Source: JANLYC01 sp963815445
GTDB taxonomy: Bacteria > Actinomycetota > Actinomycetes > Propionibacteriales > Nocardioidaceae
Reading direction: 5' to 3'
DNA: 64,000 bases
Assembly (NCBI GenBank): GCA_963815445.1
Contig: CAWFGV010000005.1
Coordinates: 1-64,000, forward strand
The first letter of the stretch is position 1. Each line of letters starts with the position of its first letter. Both the position numbers and the translations under genes were made by a program. Below the pieces are notes generated by a model. The model made no database searches and was not told the DNA's origin. It saw nothing but the letters and a program-made list of their open reading frames with translations. Shown one piece after another: positions 1 through 7,778 of this stretch.

Positions 1-789
1 GATGGTGTCGGTGATGAACTGGCAGAACTCCGTGTCGCCGAGCTTGTAGCCCACGCCGTACCGCTCCTCGCTGAACGCCTCGCCCACAACCTTGAGCTCG
101 TCGGGCGACTGAGCGGCGTAGCCGAGCAGGATGGCGCCGTCCGTGGTCACCACGTCGGTCGTGCCGTTCTTCAGCGCATCGACGCACTCGGAGTACGTAC
201 CTTGCGGGACGGGGTCAGCGCCGTACTTGTCCTGGGCGGTCGCCAGCGACGTCGAGCCCTCGACCGAGCAGACCTTCACGCCCTGGAGGTCCTCTGGCCC
301 GGTGATCTTGCTCGCGTCCTCCGCACGCACCAGCAGCTGCTGGCCGGTGACGTAGTAGGGACCGGCCTGGCCAACCTCCTTGCGGCGGTCGTCGGTGATC
401 GAGTACGACGCCAGCACGATGTCGACGTCCCCGCTCTTGATGAAGGGTTCGCGGTTGTCAGAGATCGTTTCCTTCCAGGTGATGCCGGAGTCGTCGATGC
501 CCAGGGCTCCGGCGATGATCCGGCCCATCTCGATGTCGAAGCCCTCAGGGGCGTCGGCACCGGGCTTCTGGAAGCCGATCCCGGGCTGGTCGATCTTGAC
601 GCCGATCGTGATCTTGCCGGCATCCGCCAGCTTGGCCATCGTCGTACCTGCAGCGAACTCAGGGTTGTCGTTGACGGTTACATCGGTTTTTGAGCCGGAG
701 CCTGAGTCGCCACCGCACGACGCGAGTGACAGTGCGAGGAGCACAGCGGCTCCCAATGCGCCGAAGCGCGTCTTTCTGGTGATCTTCAT
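1..789 (-). CDS. gluB: Amino-acid ABC transporter substrate-binding lipoprotein (glutamate-type), 3' end outside window
   Basis: Extracytoplasmic receptor of a polar amino-acid importer, anchored to the outer face of the membrane. The ATG at 789 begins a lipoprotein signal peptide with a lipobox (LASC, Cys25). A type-3 periplasmic-binding fold follows, with segments typical of glutamate/glutamine receptors (KIDQPGIGFQKPG, GFDIEMGRIIAGALG, DIVLASYSITDDRR). It is open to the left edge, 263 codons without a stop, so the C-terminus and the expected permease genes lie outside. It is 126 bp downstream of the matching ATPase gene on the same strand. Glutamate as substrate is inferred from family resemblance. 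Confidence 0.88.
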   Translation of the reverse strand, partial: MKITRKTRFGALGAAVLLALSLASCGGDSGSGSKTDVTVNDNPEFAAGTTMAKLADAGKITIGVKIDQPGIGFQKPGADAPEGFDIEMGRIIAGALGIDDSGITWKETISDNREPFIKSGDVDIVLASYSITDDRRKEVGQAGPYYVTGQQLLVRAEDASKITGPEDLQGVKVCSVEGSTSLATAQDKYGADPVPQGTYSECVDALKNGTTDVVTTDGAILLGYAAQSPDELKVVGEAFSEERYGVGYKLGDTEFCQFITDTI

Positions 790-815
790 GTGTTGCCGTT
801 CCCCTTAGGTTCGTG

Positions 816-832
816 CGCCGGCCAATCCGGCG
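816..832 (-). other. Small hairpin between the ATPase and receptor genes
   Basis: Perfect 6-bp inverted repeat CGCCGG/CCGGCG with a 5-nt loop in the 126-bp gap between the importer ATPase and its lipoprotein. A second inverted repeat, CCGACC/GGTCGG, lies about 40 bp further upstream. Such hairpins often stabilise or attenuate transcripts so that receptor and ATPase are made at different levels. That role is inference here. Confidence 0.4.
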
Positions 833-915
833 TTCTTTACGTTCTGTTGATCCATGGATGTTGAGTTGTCCGACCCGATACACCGGTCGGTCGTGCCTGG
901 CTCCTGTCTGGTTGA

Positions 916-1692
916 TCAGTGTTGAAGGATCTTGCCGAGGAAGTCCTTGGCTCGGTCAGACTGTGGGTTGGTGAAGAACTGCTCAGGTTTCGCCTCCTCG
1001 ACGATGGCGCCCTCGGCCATGAAGACCACTCTGTTCGCCGCCGTCCGTGCGAAGCCCATCTCGTGGGTGACGACCACCATCGTCATGCCGTCCTCGGCCA
1101 GCTCGATCATCACGTCGAGGACCTCTTTGATCATCTCGGGATCCAGCGCCGAGGTGGGCTCGTCGAACAGCATCACCTTGGGTTTCATGGCCAGGGCTCG
1201 GGCGATCGCGACGCGCTGCTGCTGCCCACCAGACAGCTGGGCGGGGTACTTGTCGGCCTGCTCGCCGACGCCGACGCGGTTGAGGAGCTCCTCGGCTCGC
1301 GTGTTGGCCTCGGTCGCCGACTCACGACGGACCTTGATTGGGCCGAGGGTGAGGTTTTCGCGCACGGTCTTGTGGGCGAACAGGTTGAAGGACTGGAAGA
1401 CCATGCCGACTTCGGCTCGCAGCCGGGCGAGTTCCTTGCCCTCGTCCGGGAGGAGCTGACCGTCGAGCTTGATCTCACCCTTGTCGATGGGTTCGAGGCG
1501 GTTGATCGCCCGGCACAGCGTCGACTTCCCGGAGCCTGATGGACCGATGACCACGACCACTTCGCCCTTGGTGATGTCGAGATCGATGTCCTTGAGGACA
1601 TGGAGGTCGCCGAACCACTTGTTCACGCCGTGGAGAGAGACAAGAGGTCCCGAATCGGCGGTCTGTGACGTTGATACTGAGCCTTCGGCCAT
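916..1692 (-). CDS. gluA: Amino-acid ABC transporter ATP-binding protein (glutamate-type)
   Basis: Cytoplasmic ATPase that energises polar amino-acid import. All ABC signatures are present: Walker A GPSGSGKST at residues 50-58, the Q-loop near VFQSFNLF, signature LSGGQ at 153-157, Walker B VMLFDE at 173-178, and a switch histidine in VVVTHEMGF. Length is 258 aa, normal for GlnQ/GluA. I chose the ATG at 1692 rather than an upstream TTG because a -10 box TAGGTT sits 5 nt before it, and the TTG is itself part of a TTGACA -35-like box. The receptor gene follows on the same strand. Confidence 0.9.
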   Translation of the reverse strand: MAEGSVSTSQTADSGPLVSLHGVNKWFGDLHVLKDIDLDITKGEVVVVIGPSGSGKSTLCRAINRLEPIDKGEIKLDGQLLPDEGKELARLRAEVGMVFQSFNLFAHKTVRENLTLGPIKVRRESATEANTRAEELLNRVGVGEQADKYPAQLSGGQQQRVAIARALAMKPKVMLFDEPTSALDPEMIKEVLDVMIELAEDGMTMVVVTHEMGFARTAANRVVFMAEGAIVEEAKPEQFFTNPQSDRAKDFLGKILQH

Positions 1693-1697
1693 GTTCC

Positions 1698-1728
1698 AAC
1701 CTAGCCGAACTGACGGCGTTGCTGTCAA
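1698..1728 (-). promoter_or_regulatory. Leaderless promoter of the glutamate-type ATPase gene
   Basis: On the minus strand, TTGACA (1723-1728) is followed after 19 nt by TAGGTT (1698-1703), then 5 nt to the ATG at 1692. The spacer is slightly long. The -10 distance to the start implies a leaderless transcript. Confidence 0.5.
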
Positions 1729-1734
1729 AAGCCT

Positions 1735-3240
1735 TCAGCCGGTCTTGCGGACGTGTTGTGGCCCTGCGCTGCCGGATGGAGCGCAAGCGACGGTGAAGTC
1801 ACGCGGTCTCAAACGCCTGGTCTCGAGCCAGTACTGCCACGTGAAGTAGGGCCAGATCGTGAAGTTGCGCCCGGATTCGTCCATGTACCAGCTGCGGCAG
1901 CCGGACTCCCACACGGTGTCGTCGAGTCTGCTCTGGACGCGGGTGCGGAACCTGTTCTCGCGCTCCGGTCGGACCTCGAGGTAGTCCGCGCCGATACGGT
2001 CGAGCAGGTCGAGTGCCTGCACGACGTACCGGATCTGTGACTCGATCATGAACACGACCGAGCTGTGTCCGAGGCCGGTGTTGGGGCCAAGCAGCACGAA
2101 CAGGTTGGGGAAGCCGGACATGGTCATGCCGAGGTGCGCGCCGATGCCTCGGCCGCCCCAGACCTCGCCGAGCTCGAGGCCGTCACGTCCCACGACCTTC
2201 ATCTGCAGGAGGTTCCCGCTGACCTGGAAGCCGGTGGCAAGGATGATCGTGTCTGCCGCGTGCTCGATGCCGTCGGCCGTGACCAGGCCGTGCGGACGCA
2301 CCTCGACGATCTTGTCCGTCACGACCTCGACGTTGTCGCGCGTCAGCGCCGGGTAGTAGGCATTGGAGACCAGGATCCGCTTGCACCCGATCTGGTAGTC
2401 CGGGGTGAGCTTGGCCCGCAGCTCGGGGTCTGGTACCTGTCGCGCGAGGTGGCGCCGCGCAGACCGCTCGAGCCACCGCATGGCCTTCGGCGTCAAGGCG
2501 AAACCGGCCCCGCGGGCCTCGAGCATCCAGTAGACAAAAGCGCGCAGCGCTCGTTGAGCCGCGGGTCGCCGTACATAGAGCTCTTGCTCCTTGGAGCTCA
2601 GCGCACGGTCGGGTTTGGGTACGACCCAGGCCGCGGTGCGTTGGAAGAGTGTGAGCTTCTCGACGGACGGCTGGATCTCGGGCACGAGCTGGATGGCGCT
2701 TGCCCCCGTTCCCACCACGGCGACGTTGCGTGCGGCCAGGTCGTGATCATGCTTCCAGCGGGCGGAGTGGAACGTCGTGCCCTCGAAGGTGTCGAGCCCG
2801 GGCAGGTCCGGAACGGACGGGAGATGCAGGGCACCGACTCCGGTCACGAGGACCTTGCACCGGTAGGTCTCGCCGCCGTCGACCACGACGTCCCAACGGC
2901 CGCTGGTGCCGTCAAAGGAAGCGGACGTGACGGTGGCTCCGAACCGGATGTGGCCCGCGAGGTCGTAGTCGTCGACGAGCCGGCGCAGGTAGTCCCAGAT
3001 TTCCTGCTGCGGCGCGAAGAGTCTGCTCCAGCGCGGGTTCGGAGCGAACGAGAAGCAATACAGCGGTGACGGGATGTCGCAGGCGCATCCCGGGTAGGTG
3101 TTGTCCCGCCAGGTGCCACCCAGGTCGTCGGCCTTCTCGAGGACCACGAAGTCGTGGCGGCCGGACTGCTTGAGCTTGATCGCCATCCCGAGGCCGGAGA
3201 AGCCACTGCCGATGATCACGGCATCCTTCACGTCGCTCAC
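1735..3240 (-). CDS. FAD/NADPH-dependent flavin monooxygenase (Baeyer-Villiger type)
   Basis: Predicted oxygenase using FAD and NADPH, inserting oxygen into ketones or oxidising heteroatoms. The 501-aa protein has an FAD Rossmann motif GSGFSG (11-16), the class B fingerprint FxGxxxHxxxW at 152-162 (FEGTTFHSARW, with Lys rather than the usual Pro/Asp after the Trp) and a second NADPH-binding Rossmann GTGASA at 178-183. The GTG start at 3240 has a TAGCGT -10 box 6 nt upstream. It is transcribed separately from the transporter ATPase, 42 bp away. The substrate cannot be told from sequence. Confidence 0.85.
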   Translation of the reverse strand: MSDVKDAVIIGSGFSGLGMAIKLKQSGRHDFVVLEKADDLGGTWRDNTYPGCACDIPSPLYCFSFAPNPRWSRLFAPQQEIWDYLRRLVDDYDLAGHIRFGATVTSASFDGTSGRWDVVVDGGETYRCKVLVTGVGALHLPSVPDLPGLDTFEGTTFHSARWKHDHDLAARNVAVVGTGASAIQLVPEIQPSVEKLTLFQRTAAWVVPKPDRALSSKEQELYVRRPAAQRALRAFVYWMLEARGAGFALTPKAMRWLERSARRHLARQVPDPELRAKLTPDYQIGCKRILVSNAYYPALTRDNVEVVTDKIVEVRPHGLVTADGIEHAADTIILATGFQVSGNLLQMKVVGRDGLELGEVWGGRGIGAHLGMTMSGFPNLFVLLGPNTGLGHSSVVFMIESQIRYVVQALDLLDRIGADYLEVRPERENRFRTRVQSRLDDTVWESGCRSWYMDESGRNFTIWPYFTWQYWLETRRLRPRDFTVACAPSGSAGPQHVRKTG

Positions 3241-3246
3241 CTGTCG

Positions 3247-3252
3247 ACGCTA
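3247..3252 (-). promoter_or_regulatory. Leaderless -10 box of the monooxygenase gene
   Basis: TAGCGT on the minus strand, 6 nt before the GTG at 3240. Confidence 0.5.
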
Positions 3253-3277
3253 ACACCGGCGGTTCTTGCGGTCGTTG

Positions 3278-4165
3278 TCAGCCGATCTCGAGGACCACGT
3301 TGTCGATCAGCCCGTTGAACTGGTCGGACTGCGGCTCGATCGTCGAACCGTCTGAGCTGAGCTTGCCGCCGACGGAGAGCGCCAAGGCTCGGTTCGGCGG
3401 GGTCAGGTCGCCGGTCGGTCCACGCCCGGCGGTCCGGATCTTGGTCGCCATGCCTTGGGAAGTCCAAGCGATGACCGTGAGCGTCAGATTCTCCCCCTTG
3501 CGCGCGCAGCGCAGTCGGTACCAGTGGCCGGGGTCGAGCGGCGAGGTCGACGTCACCTCGAGGTCACCGGTCGACCCCTTGACCCGACAGCTGGCGACCC
3601 CTTCGTCGATCTCGAGCTTGTACTGGCTCGGGTCGGCATACAGGCCGCGTTGTACGACGTTGTTCCCGTCATCAGCGCCACCGAGCGACTGGGATGTTGC
3701 GTCCAGCCAGACATCCGCGCCGAAGACGAAGTCGCGTGTACCCGGGTCGAGGTCGTCGGAGGATCCGGCCGCCGGGACGACGCGGATCAGCGCCCTGGCG
3801 CCGTCCGCGTCGGGGTCGAACGCCGGGAACCGGGCCGCTCGGTCCAGCCCGGCTCTCCGGCCCGGTTGCGTCACGAGCCGACCCGCCCCCGAGGTCACGA
3901 CGTCGATCTCGTACGCCCCTTCGCCGTCGGATGTGATCCGTTGCAGGGTGGCCGCGTCGGTGAGCGGATCATCGAACGCGATGTCGAGCATCACGGCTGG
4001 ACTGTGCTCGGTCGCAGCCGGCGACCAACCGGTATCGCTCGCCGGAGCGTGGGTCGCGCCGCCACAGCCAGCCGTCACGGCGAGGAGGAGGCTGAGGGCA
4101 ATGGCAGCAGTCCGACTCGGCAGACCGAGCAGCAGGCGCGGTCGACGGAGTCGGAGCGCGGTCAT
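3278..4165 (-). CDS. Predicted lipoprotein with a LamG/jelly-roll-like domain
   Basis: Surface lipoprotein of 295 aa. An arginine-rich start and a hydrophobic stretch end in TAGC, placing the lipidated Cys at residue 34. The mature part (from about residue 57) looks like a concanavalin/LamG-type beta-sandwich: it begins with AFDDPL, has a GHWYRLRCAR strand pair near the middle and ends FNGLIDNVVLEIG, the usual closing strand of these modules. Such domains bind glycans or act as extracellular decoration. The ligand is unknown. The ATG is preceded by TACAGT at 5 nt. Confidence 0.6.
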   Translation of the reverse strand: MTALRLRRPRLLLGLPSRTAAIALSLLLAVTAGCGGATHAPASDTGWSPAATEHSPAVMLDIAFDDPLTDAATLQRITSDGEGAYEIDVVTSGAGRLVTQPGRRAGLDRAARFPAFDPDADGARALIRVVPAAGSSDDLDPGTRDFVFGADVWLDATSQSLGGADDGNNVVQRGLYADPSQYKLEIDEGVASCRVKGSTGDLEVTSTSPLDPGHWYRLRCARKGENLTLTVIAWTSQGMATKIRTAGRGPTGDLTPPNRALALSVGGKLSSDGSTIEPQSDQFNGLIDNVVLEIG

Positions 4166-4170
4166 ACGGC

Positions 4171-4176
4171 ACTGTA
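4171..4176 (-). promoter_or_regulatory. Leaderless -10 box of the LamG-like lipoprotein gene
   Basis: TACAGT on the minus strand, 5 nt before the ATG at 4165. Confidence 0.45.
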
Positions 4177-4241
4177 GAGCGGGAACGTCGAGTCGGCAGA
4201 TATCCGGCGGATCGTCGGCGGTCCGTGTCGGTGTGCCCGAG

Positions 4242-4247
4242 TAGCGT
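4242..4247 (+). promoter_or_regulatory. Leaderless -10 box of the LLM oxidoreductase gene
   Basis: TAGCGT, 7 nt before the ATG at 4255. This favours the internal ATG over the upstream GTG. Confidence 0.5.
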
Positions 4248-4254
4248 GCGAGGC

Positions 4255-5118
4255 ATGGTCCCTGGACTGAGCTTCGGTTTCGTCGTCCCGTATGCCGATG
4301 CGCGCGAGTTCGCCGAACTGGCCGCGCTGGGCGAGCAGCACGGATGGGACGGAGTCTTCAGCTGGGAGGCGCTCTGGGGGGTCGACGCGTGGGTTGCTCT
4401 AGCGGCCGCCGCGATGGCCACGGAGCGGATCCGGCTCGGCACGTTGCTGACCCCGGTGCCACGTCGCCGCCCGTGGGACCTCGCGACCACGGTGCGCACG
4501 GTCGACACGTTGAGTGGCGGACGCACGATCCTGGGCGCCGGGCTCGGAGCCCTGCACGAGGGCTGGACCGCGTTCGAAGCCGACGAGGGACGCAAGACGC
4601 GCGCCGAGAAGCTCGACGAAGGGCTGGCGATCTACGACGGCCTCATGCGCGGGCAGCCGTTCGCCTTTCAGGGCAAGCACTTCTCGGCCCGGCCGACCGA
4701 CTTCATGCTTCCTGATCCACCGGTCCAGCAGCCCCGGCCCCCGGTCTGGGTCGTCGGTGCCCACGTGCTCGGACGCGAGCGTCAGCCATCGCTCGAGCGT
4801 GCAGCGCGCTGGGACGGTCTGCTTCCGCAGGTCGTCGACAAGGACGGGCGAGGCAAGCCCGATCAGCTGCAGGCGTTCGCCGACGTCGTGGCCGCCGTAC
4901 GTCGGATCCGGGGTGCGGCTGGTTTGCCGTGGGACGACTACGACGTGGTGGTCGAGGCCGACAGCAGTGGCGAGTTCGTGCAGCTCGAGCCAGCCGAGCC
5001 TGCAGCGTGGGCACAGGCGGGCGCGACGTGGTGGGTCGAGAGCTGGTGGACGCTGGGTCGCACCAGCGAGGACAACGCCGAGCTTCGGCGCCGGATCAGC
5101 GCCGGACCACCCGGCTGA
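4255..5118 (+). CDS. LLM-class (luciferase-like) flavin/F420-dependent oxidoreductase
   Basis: TIM-barrel oxidoreductase of the bacterial luciferase-like family, 287 aa, using F420 or FMN. Family features include the N-terminal strand LSFGFVVPYADAREF, a WDGVFSWEAL segment, the IRLGTLLTPVPRRRPW strand-turn and the GGRTILGAGLG helix start, all in the usual order. The start is set by the -10 box. It is followed 26 bp downstream by a phosphotransferase gene on the same strand. The substrate is unknown. Confidence 0.82.
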   Translation: MVPGLSFGFVVPYADAREFAELAALGEQHGWDGVFSWEALWGVDAWVALAAAAMATERIRLGTLLTPVPRRRPWDLATTVRTVDTLSGGRTILGAGLGALHEGWTAFEADEGRKTRAEKLDEGLAIYDGLMRGQPFAFQGKHFSARPTDFMLPDPPVQQPRPPVWVVGAHVLGRERQPSLERAARWDGLLPQVVDKDGRGKPDQLQAFADVVAAVRRIRGAAGLPWDDYDVVVEADSSGEFVQLEPAEPAAWAQAGATWWVESWWTLGRTSEDNAELRRRISAGPPG

Positions 5119-5144
5119 ACCGTCCGACCCGGCAGGATGGCGAC

Positions 5145-6149
5145 GTGGACGACGAAGACCAGCGGCCGGCCGGCGACGGCGATGACGCTTCCTGGCCGGA
5201 GCAGGCCGGTCGCATCGCCGAGACGTTCGGGCTGGGCTCGCCCCTGGCACCGTTGGCCTGGGCGGCCAACGGCGAGCAGGGTGTCATCTGGCGGCTCGAC
5301 ACCGAGCACGGCGCGTACGCCGTCAAGGAGCTGCAGATCCGGCAGACCGAGGCTGCGGTGGCCGGCGATGTCGCGTTCCAGGAGCGGGCGGCTGCCAGGG
5401 CGACGACCTTCGAGGTGGCACGCACGATGCGCACCGCGGATGGTGACGTGCTCGACGCCGTCGCCGGTCGGCAGATCAGGGTGCAGACGTGGCTCGAGAT
5501 GTCCGACCCGGATCCCAGCATCGATCCCGGCGCGGTGGGTCGGATGCTGGCGGAGCTGCATGCTGTCGGTGACGCGAGCACCGACGAGGTCAACCCGTGG
5601 TACACGGCCCCGGTCGGAGAGGCGCGCTGGCAGCAGCTCCTCGACCAGCTCGGGGCCGTGGGCTCACCGTGCCAGGGCCGCATCGCCGACGCGGTGCCGG
5701 GGCTGGTGGAGCTCGAGGACTTGCTGGTCCGCCCGACGGGGTTGCGGACCTGCCATCGTGACCTGTGGGCCGACAACGTCCGGTGGACGCCCACCGGGCG
5801 CCTTTGCGTGTTCGACTGGGACAACTGCGGCCCGGCCAGCCCGAGCCACGAGCTTGGGATGCTGTTGTACGAGTTCGGTCTCGACTCCCAAGAGCGGATC
5901 GGTGCCCTGGCTGACGCCTACGCGCGCGCCGGCGGGCCTGGACGCGTCGCAGCACCCGGCGACCTCACCATGGTGATCGCGCAGTTCGGGCACTTCTACG
6001 AGATGGCGATCCAGGCCCTGCTCGCGCCGACTGTGACTCCGGAGGACATCACGTGGGCGACCGGCCGCCTCGACATGCTCGAGGAGCGGCCGCTCACTGT
6101 GGACTCCATCCGCGTGATCCTGGCGGCGACCACCGACTCGAACTCGTGA
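5145..6149 (+). CDS. Aminoglycoside-phosphotransferase-fold kinase (APH family)
   Basis: Small-molecule kinase with a protein-kinase-like fold, 334 aa. Brenner's catalytic motif is intact (HRDLWADN, followed by the metal-binding VFDWDNCG), and the N-lobe has YAVKELQI with the ATP-binding Lys. The GTG at 5145 is chosen because the upstream reading frame overlaps the preceding gene, and CAGGAT lies 6 nt before it as a weak -10. Such chromosomal homologues mostly phosphorylate metabolites (homoserine, fructosamine, choline-like), so resistance should not be assumed. Confidence 0.8.
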   Translation: MDDEDQRPAGDGDDASWPEQAGRIAETFGLGSPLAPLAWAANGEQGVIWRLDTEHGAYAVKELQIRQTEAAVAGDVAFQERAAARATTFEVARTMRTADGDVLDAVAGRQIRVQTWLEMSDPDPSIDPGAVGRMLAELHAVGDASTDEVNPWYTAPVGEARWQQLLDQLGAVGSPCQGRIADAVPGLVELEDLLVRPTGLRTCHRDLWADNVRWTPTGRLCVFDWDNCGPASPSHELGMLLYEFGLDSQERIGALADAYARAGGPGRVAAPGDLTMVIAQFGHFYEMAIQALLAPTVTPEDITWATGRLDMLEERPLTVDSIRVILAATTDSNS

Positions 6150-6180
6150 GCGTGCGGCGCGGCGAAGGTCAACGAGCGGC

Positions 6181-7092
6181 TCAGGCTCGGCCGTCGAGAA
6201 ACATCCGCAGCCGAGGGCCTGCGTCGTCCTCCCCCGGAACATGCCCGTTCACCGCCCGAGCAGCCCAACCCAGCCGTCGGGCGAGCTCCACCGCAGCGTT
6301 CAGGTCGACGTCATACCTGTCAGTGAACGGCTCCAGGTAGGCGTCACGGAACGGGACCAGGTCGACTGAGTTCTCCTCGTCGTCGAGGCCCCAGGCGAGC
6401 TGCCCATCGAGCGTGACGGCCAACGTGAAGAACGGGTGTGAGACGCAGGCGTCGCCCCAGTCCATGAGCAGGTAGCGGTCGTCGCGCACGAAGACCTGAC
6501 CGTCGTGGAGGTCATCGTGCTGGATCGTCTCAGCGATGCCGAACGCCGCGAGACGGTCAGCGAGCTCGGCGACGTACGGCACTGCATCCTTGAACCGCTG
6601 TTCGACGTCGAGCTCCTTGACCAGCCGCTCGTACTTGTCCGGCAGCGTGGCCAGCCGTAGATCAGGAGCCCCGGCAGTCAACAGCTCGTCGACGCTGTCC
6701 GTCAGCGCGAGCTGCACCTCGGCATACTGACGGAGCACGTCACGCCAGCGGTCGAGGCTCTGCTCGCGGGGAACGATCTGGCGGAGCTGCTCACCCGCGT
6801 CGGCCATCAGCATCCAGCCGGACTCCCGATCACACGCCAAGAGCGGGGGAAGCGACTCGGGGACCCGGCGGGACACGATCTCGGCGACCGCGGCCTCGTG
6901 CCGAAGTGCGTCCATGTTCGCCTTGAACCAGACATCACCGACGTCGGTGGGCACCCGCATGACCGTCGACCAGACACGCACATGGGGCTGCTCGATCTCC
7001 CCGGTCCGCTTGACCCCGAGGTCGGCGAGCTGCTCCGCGATCCAGCCGTGGGCGGCCTCTTGCCATGCTGGGTCCTGCCAGAGGTTGGGCAT
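6181..7092 (-). CDS. Phosphotransferase family protein (APH fold)
   Basis: Second APH-fold kinase, 303 aa, convergent with the previous one and only about 31 bp away, but not a close copy. It contains VWFKANM (ATP-binding Lys), HDDLHDGQVF (a variant of HxDxxxxN with Gln at the metal-binding Asn position) and LLMDWGD (the DFG equivalent). The Asn-to-Gln variation is seen in other members of this branch and need not abolish activity. TAAAGT lies 6 nt before the ATG. Substrate unknown. Confidence 0.78.
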   Translation of the reverse strand: MPNLWQDPAWQEAAHGWIAEQLADLGVKRTGEIEQPHVRVWSTVMRVPTDVGDVWFKANMDALRHEAAVAEIVSRRVPESLPPLLACDRESGWMLMADAGEQLRQIVPREQSLDRWRDVLRQYAEVQLALTDSVDELLTAGAPDLRLATLPDKYERLVKELDVEQRFKDAVPYVAELADRLAAFGIAETIQHDDLHDGQVFVRDDRYLLMDWGDACVSHPFFTLAVTLDGQLAWGLDDEENSVDLVPFRDAYLEPFTDRYDVDLNAAVELARRLGWAARAVNGHVPGEDDAGPRLRMFLDGRA

Positions 7093-7098
7093 GGCGCG

Positions 7099-7104
7099 AC
7101 TTTA
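7099..7104 (-). promoter_or_regulatory. Leaderless -10 box of the second phosphotransferase gene
   Basis: TAAAGT on the minus strand, 6 nt before the ATG at 7092. Confidence 0.5.
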
Positions 7105-7170
7105 GGGGCGTCGAATCGCGGCCGCCACCGAGATTTTCGGAGTTTCGCGAACTGGGCTACGGCGTGACAT

Positions 7171-7198
7171 CCTCGGCCGGGCCAATGTCTGGCCGAGG
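7171..7198 (-). terminator. Hairpin terminator after the VOC gene
   Basis: Perfect 8-bp inverted repeat CCTCGGCC/GGCCGAGG with a 12-nt loop, just past the 3' end of the VOC gene and before the next gene's promoter. There is no T-tract, as is common in high-GC actinobacteria. Confidence 0.55.
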
Positions 7199-7225
7199 CA
7201 GACCCGGATCTTCCGCGCGGCGGGC

Positions 7226-7609
7226 TCAGCGCTTCGCGACCAGCTCGATGAGGTTCCCGTCAGGGTCGCGTACGACGGCGTTGCGGTTGTCGTTGCCGGC
7301 GTCGTGCGGCGCGCTGACCACCGGAGCGCCGGCGGCTACCAGCTTCGCGAATGTCGCGTCGACGTCGTCGGTCCACAAGGCCACCGCCATGGCGGGGCTG
7401 CCAGGCACCCCGTCGATGCCGTGAACGCGTTTGGCGGCCTCTACTGTCCCCAGCCCGATGGCGAAGCCGCCCGCCGCCATCTCGACGTGCTCGGGTGTCC
7501 CTTCCGTCGGGGTGCGGAAGGTCTCCGGTAACCCGAGGAGATCGCGATAGAAGACGATCCCTGCTTCGATGTCGCGGGTGTAGAGGTTGACCAGACCCGA
7601 GGTGATCAT
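7226..7609 (-). CDS. VOC (glyoxalase/bleomycin-resistance) family protein
   Basis: Metal-dependent vicinal-oxygen-chelate protein of 127 aa with two beta-alpha-beta-beta-beta modules. It has the usual opening GLVNLYTRDIEAGIVFYRDLLGLP and closing RDPDGNLIELVAKR. The TAGGTT box 7 nt before the ATG at 7609 argues for that start over a TTG three codons upstream. The precise reaction (lyase, dioxygenase or drug binding) cannot be assigned. Confidence 0.75.
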   Translation of the reverse strand: MITSGLVNLYTRDIEAGIVFYRDLLGLPETFRTPTEGTPEHVEMAAGGFAIGLGTVEAAKRVHGIDGVPGSPAMAVALWTDDVDATFAKLVAAGAPVVSAPHDAGNDNRNAVVRDPDGNLIELVAKR

Positions 7610-7616
7610 GTCGCTC

Positions 7617-7622
7617 AACCTA
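7617..7622 (-). promoter_or_regulatory. Leaderless -10 box of the VOC gene
   Basis: TAGGTT on the minus strand, 7 nt before the ATG at 7609. Confidence 0.5.
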
Positions 7623-7778
7623 TCGAGGCGCCTGCAGTCGGGCTCGTCGGGCCTTCCCCGAGCCGTCGATCAGCACCCGGGTCACGAACTTTGTCCACTC
7701 CCACCGGGAGTACCGCATCGCAACGCGTCACAACTCGGATCTGGACAGGGACCGGAACCGCCCCTCCGCGACCGGTTT

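Noticed and set aside
3278..4165. Long plus-strand frames antisense to the LamG-like lipoprotein
   Set aside because: The minus-strand product has a signal peptide, lipobox and domain pattern. The antisense frames have none.
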